Positions 5,503 to 6,816 of a DNA stretch of 6,816 nucleotides are shown here, in pieces; position 1 is the first letter of the stretch, and each line of letters begins with the position of its first letter. Under the pieces are notes generated by a model. It ran no database searches. It worked only from the letters and a program-made list of their open reading frames with translations, and had not been told where the DNA came from. The DNA comes from Anaerolineae bacterium (GTDB lineage: Bacteria > Chloroflexota > Anaerolineae > B4-G1 > SLSP01). A program made the translations under genes and the position numbers. The DNA lies in the NCBI GenBank assembly GCA_016927095.1, contig JAFGNI010000185.1:1-6816 (forward strand), given 5' to 3'.

Positions 5503-6672
5503 ATGCGCATCGGCATCGTCACAGGGGAATACCCACCTATGGAAGGTGGCGTCGGGGCCTTCACCCGAGAACTGAGTCTGGCACTCAAAGACCTGGGGCA
5601 CGAAATCCACATCGTCACAACCGCTATTGGCGATGCTCAAGGGCCTGTCCAGGAGCGCGGTCTGGCGGTGCACCGCCAGATCCCGCGGTGGGGGCGGATG
5701 GGCATCCAGAAGGCGGGGCGCCTCCTTGAGCAGATTGCGCCCGATATCGTCAACCTTCAGTATGAGATCGCTGCCTACGGGATGAGCGGGTGGATCAACC
5801 TATTGCCAGGCGCTTTGATGCGGAAAGCGATGGCGCCCCTGGTGGTGACCTTTCACGACCTGCTGCCGCCCTATCTCTTCCCCAAGGCGGGGATGTTGCG
5901 CCAACAGACGGTCTGGCGCCTGGCTCGGCATGCCGATGCCATCATCGCCACCAACGCGGAAGACCGGCGCATGCTGGAGCCCAAGGTCGGGTCGCGAGGC
6001 ATACCCGTGCGCACGATCCCGATTGGCAGCAACATCAGCTCGGACGTTGCGCCAGACTATGACCGGGCGAGCTACCGGGCGCGCTATGGATGGGCGCACC
6101 ACGACCTTGTGGTGGGGTTCTTTGGGTTTATGAACCGGAGCAAGGGGATCGAAGCCCTGCTCCGAGCTGTGGCCCTGCTGCGCAGCCGTGGCGACCGCGT
6201 CCAGTTGCTCTTCATCGGCGGTAGAATCGGCACCAGTGATGCGACGAATGCGTCCTACGCTGACGAGATCGATGGGATGATCGATGACTTAGGCCTTGCC
6301 CCCGTCGTCCATCGCACGGGCTTCGCCTCACAGCGTGAGGTCTCCGCGGCGCTGAAGAGCGTTGACGTCTGCGCCCTGCCGTACCGCGACGGTGCAAACC
6401 TGCGTCGCGGCACCCTACACGCTGCCCTGGCGCATGGCTGCGCAATCATCACCACAACACCCAGGGCGATCGTGCCTGAGCTTGCTGAAGGTGCCAACAT
6501 CGTCCTCGTGCCGCCGGACGACCCCGGTGCGCTGGCAGATGCGATCTGCACGGTCGGCGCGGATACGGGGCTGCGCGCACAGCTCGGGTCCGGCGCAGCT
6601 GAGCTTGCTGCGCGCTTCACCTGGCCCCGGATCGCAGCAAAGACGGCGGCGTTCTTCGAGACGCTGGTATGA
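5503..6672 (+). CDS. GT4-family (GT-B fold) glycosyltransferase
   Basis: The enzyme is predicted to transfer a sugar from a nucleotide-sugar donor during glycan or glycolipid synthesis at the cytoplasmic face of the membrane. It has 389 residues, a normal length. The N-terminal acceptor half begins RIGIVTGEYPP followed by GGVGAFTREL (15-24), with DIVNLQYE (81-88) and VVTFHDLLPPY (114-124). The C-terminal donor half has PIGSNI (173-178), GFFGFMNRSKG (205-215) with the usual Lys K214, LLFIGG (235-240), RTGFASQREVSAAL (271-284), ALPYRDGANLRRGTL (291-305) and AALAHGCAIITT (307-318). The usual E-x7-E donor motif is not intact: ANLRRGTLHAALAHG occupies its place. That pattern also occurs in some other bacterial GT4 proteins, so the enzyme is probably active. 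Donor and acceptor are unknown. A membrane protein gene follows 4 bp later, probably in the same operon. Confidence 0.9.
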   Translation: MRIGIVTGEYPPMEGGVGAFTRELSLALKDLGHEIHIVTTAIGDAQGPVQERGLAVHRQIPRWGRMGIQKAGRLLEQIAPDIVNLQYEIAAYGMSGWINLLPGALMRKAMAPLVVTFHDLLPPYLFPKAGMLRQQTVWRLARHADAIIATNAEDRRMLEPKVGSRGIPVRTIPIGSNISSDVAPDYDRASYRARYGWAHHDLVVGFFGFMNRSKGIEALLRAVALLRSRGDRVQLLFIGGRIGTSDATNASYADEIDGMIDDLGLAPVVHRTGFASQREVSAALKSVDVCALPYRDGANLRRGTLHAALAHGCAIITTTPRAIVPELAEGANIVLVPPDDPGALADAICTVGADTGLRAQLGSGAAELAARFTWPRIAAKTAAFFETLV

Positions 6673-6676
6673 TCCG

Positions 6677-6816
6677 ATGGTCGTGGATTCGGACGTTGAA
6701 ACTATGAGCCAGTCTTTCCCCCGATCAAGGCCCGCGCGCATCATCTTGATCGCCATCCTTGCGGCTTTCCTCACGATCGCCACGGCCTACAGTGTCACCG
6801 TGCCCGTCTTCGAGGC
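6677..6816 (+). CDS. N-terminus of a membrane protein, cut by the right edge (possibly a GT39-like or DUF2142-like glycosyltransferase)
   Basis: An open frame from the ATG at 6677 runs off the window with 46 complete codons. The visible protein has a basic segment (RSRPAR, about 17-22) followed by a hydrophobic helix (IILIAILAAFLTIATAYSV, about 23-41) and then TVPVFEA. This is the look of the first helix of polytopic membrane glycosyltransferases in Chloroflexota, where a PVFEA-like turn often precedes an acidic catalytic loop, but too little is visible to be sure. The start is uncertain. The ATG at 6677 has no clear ribosome site and may rely on coupling to the gene 4 bp upstream. The ATG at 6704 (MSQSFPRS) is an alternative with an equally weak site. 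Confidence 0.55.
   Translation, partial: MVVDSDVETMSQSFPRSRPARIILIAILAAFLTIATAYSVTVPVFE

Overview
The window is GC-rich, densely coded bacterial DNA with no RNA gene, mobile element or CRISPR array that I can see. Protein style points to a Chloroflexota (Anaerolineae-like) bacterium: the AlbA_2-type protein with its C-terminal extension, the Cys/WGDDQ repeat lipoprotein, and a GT4 enzyme followed by a polytopic membrane protein. This assignment comes from recalled resemblance, not from a search.

Layout. (1) A rightward block (1-2761): the 3' end of a putative AlbA_2 DNA-binding-domain protein that enters from outside the window, a MogA/MoaB molybdopterin adenylyltransferase, and a full-length bifunctional NAD(P)H-hydrate epimerase/dehydratase. 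Spacers of 4 and 24 bp suggest one transcript. (2) A 15-bp perfect hairpin separates this block from a leftward block. (3) The leftward block (2849-5328, minus strand) reads, in transcription order: a lipoprotein with two 84-residue repeats, a half-size EamA/DMT membrane protein 19 bp downstream, two terminator-like hairpins, and then a class A flavodiiron protein (FprA type) with its own good sigma-70-like promoter. (4) A divergent promoter region (about 5341-5502) leads to a rightward pair: a GT4 glycosyltransferase and, 4 bp later, the start of a membrane protein cut by the right edge.

The genes do not form one obvious system. The first block combines molybdenum-cofactor synthesis and metabolite repair. 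The flavodiiron protein is an oxygen or nitric oxide detoxification enzyme. The lipoprotein/EamA pair is an envelope unit of unknown job. The last pair is probably the start of a glycan or glycolipid locus.

I found no convincing new multi-gene system. The items most worth a second look are the compact terminator/promoter junction upstream of the flavodiiron gene, the lipoprotein repeats with precisely spaced cysteines, the uncharacterised C-terminal domain of the first protein, and the non-canonical donor-site motif of the glycosyltransferase.
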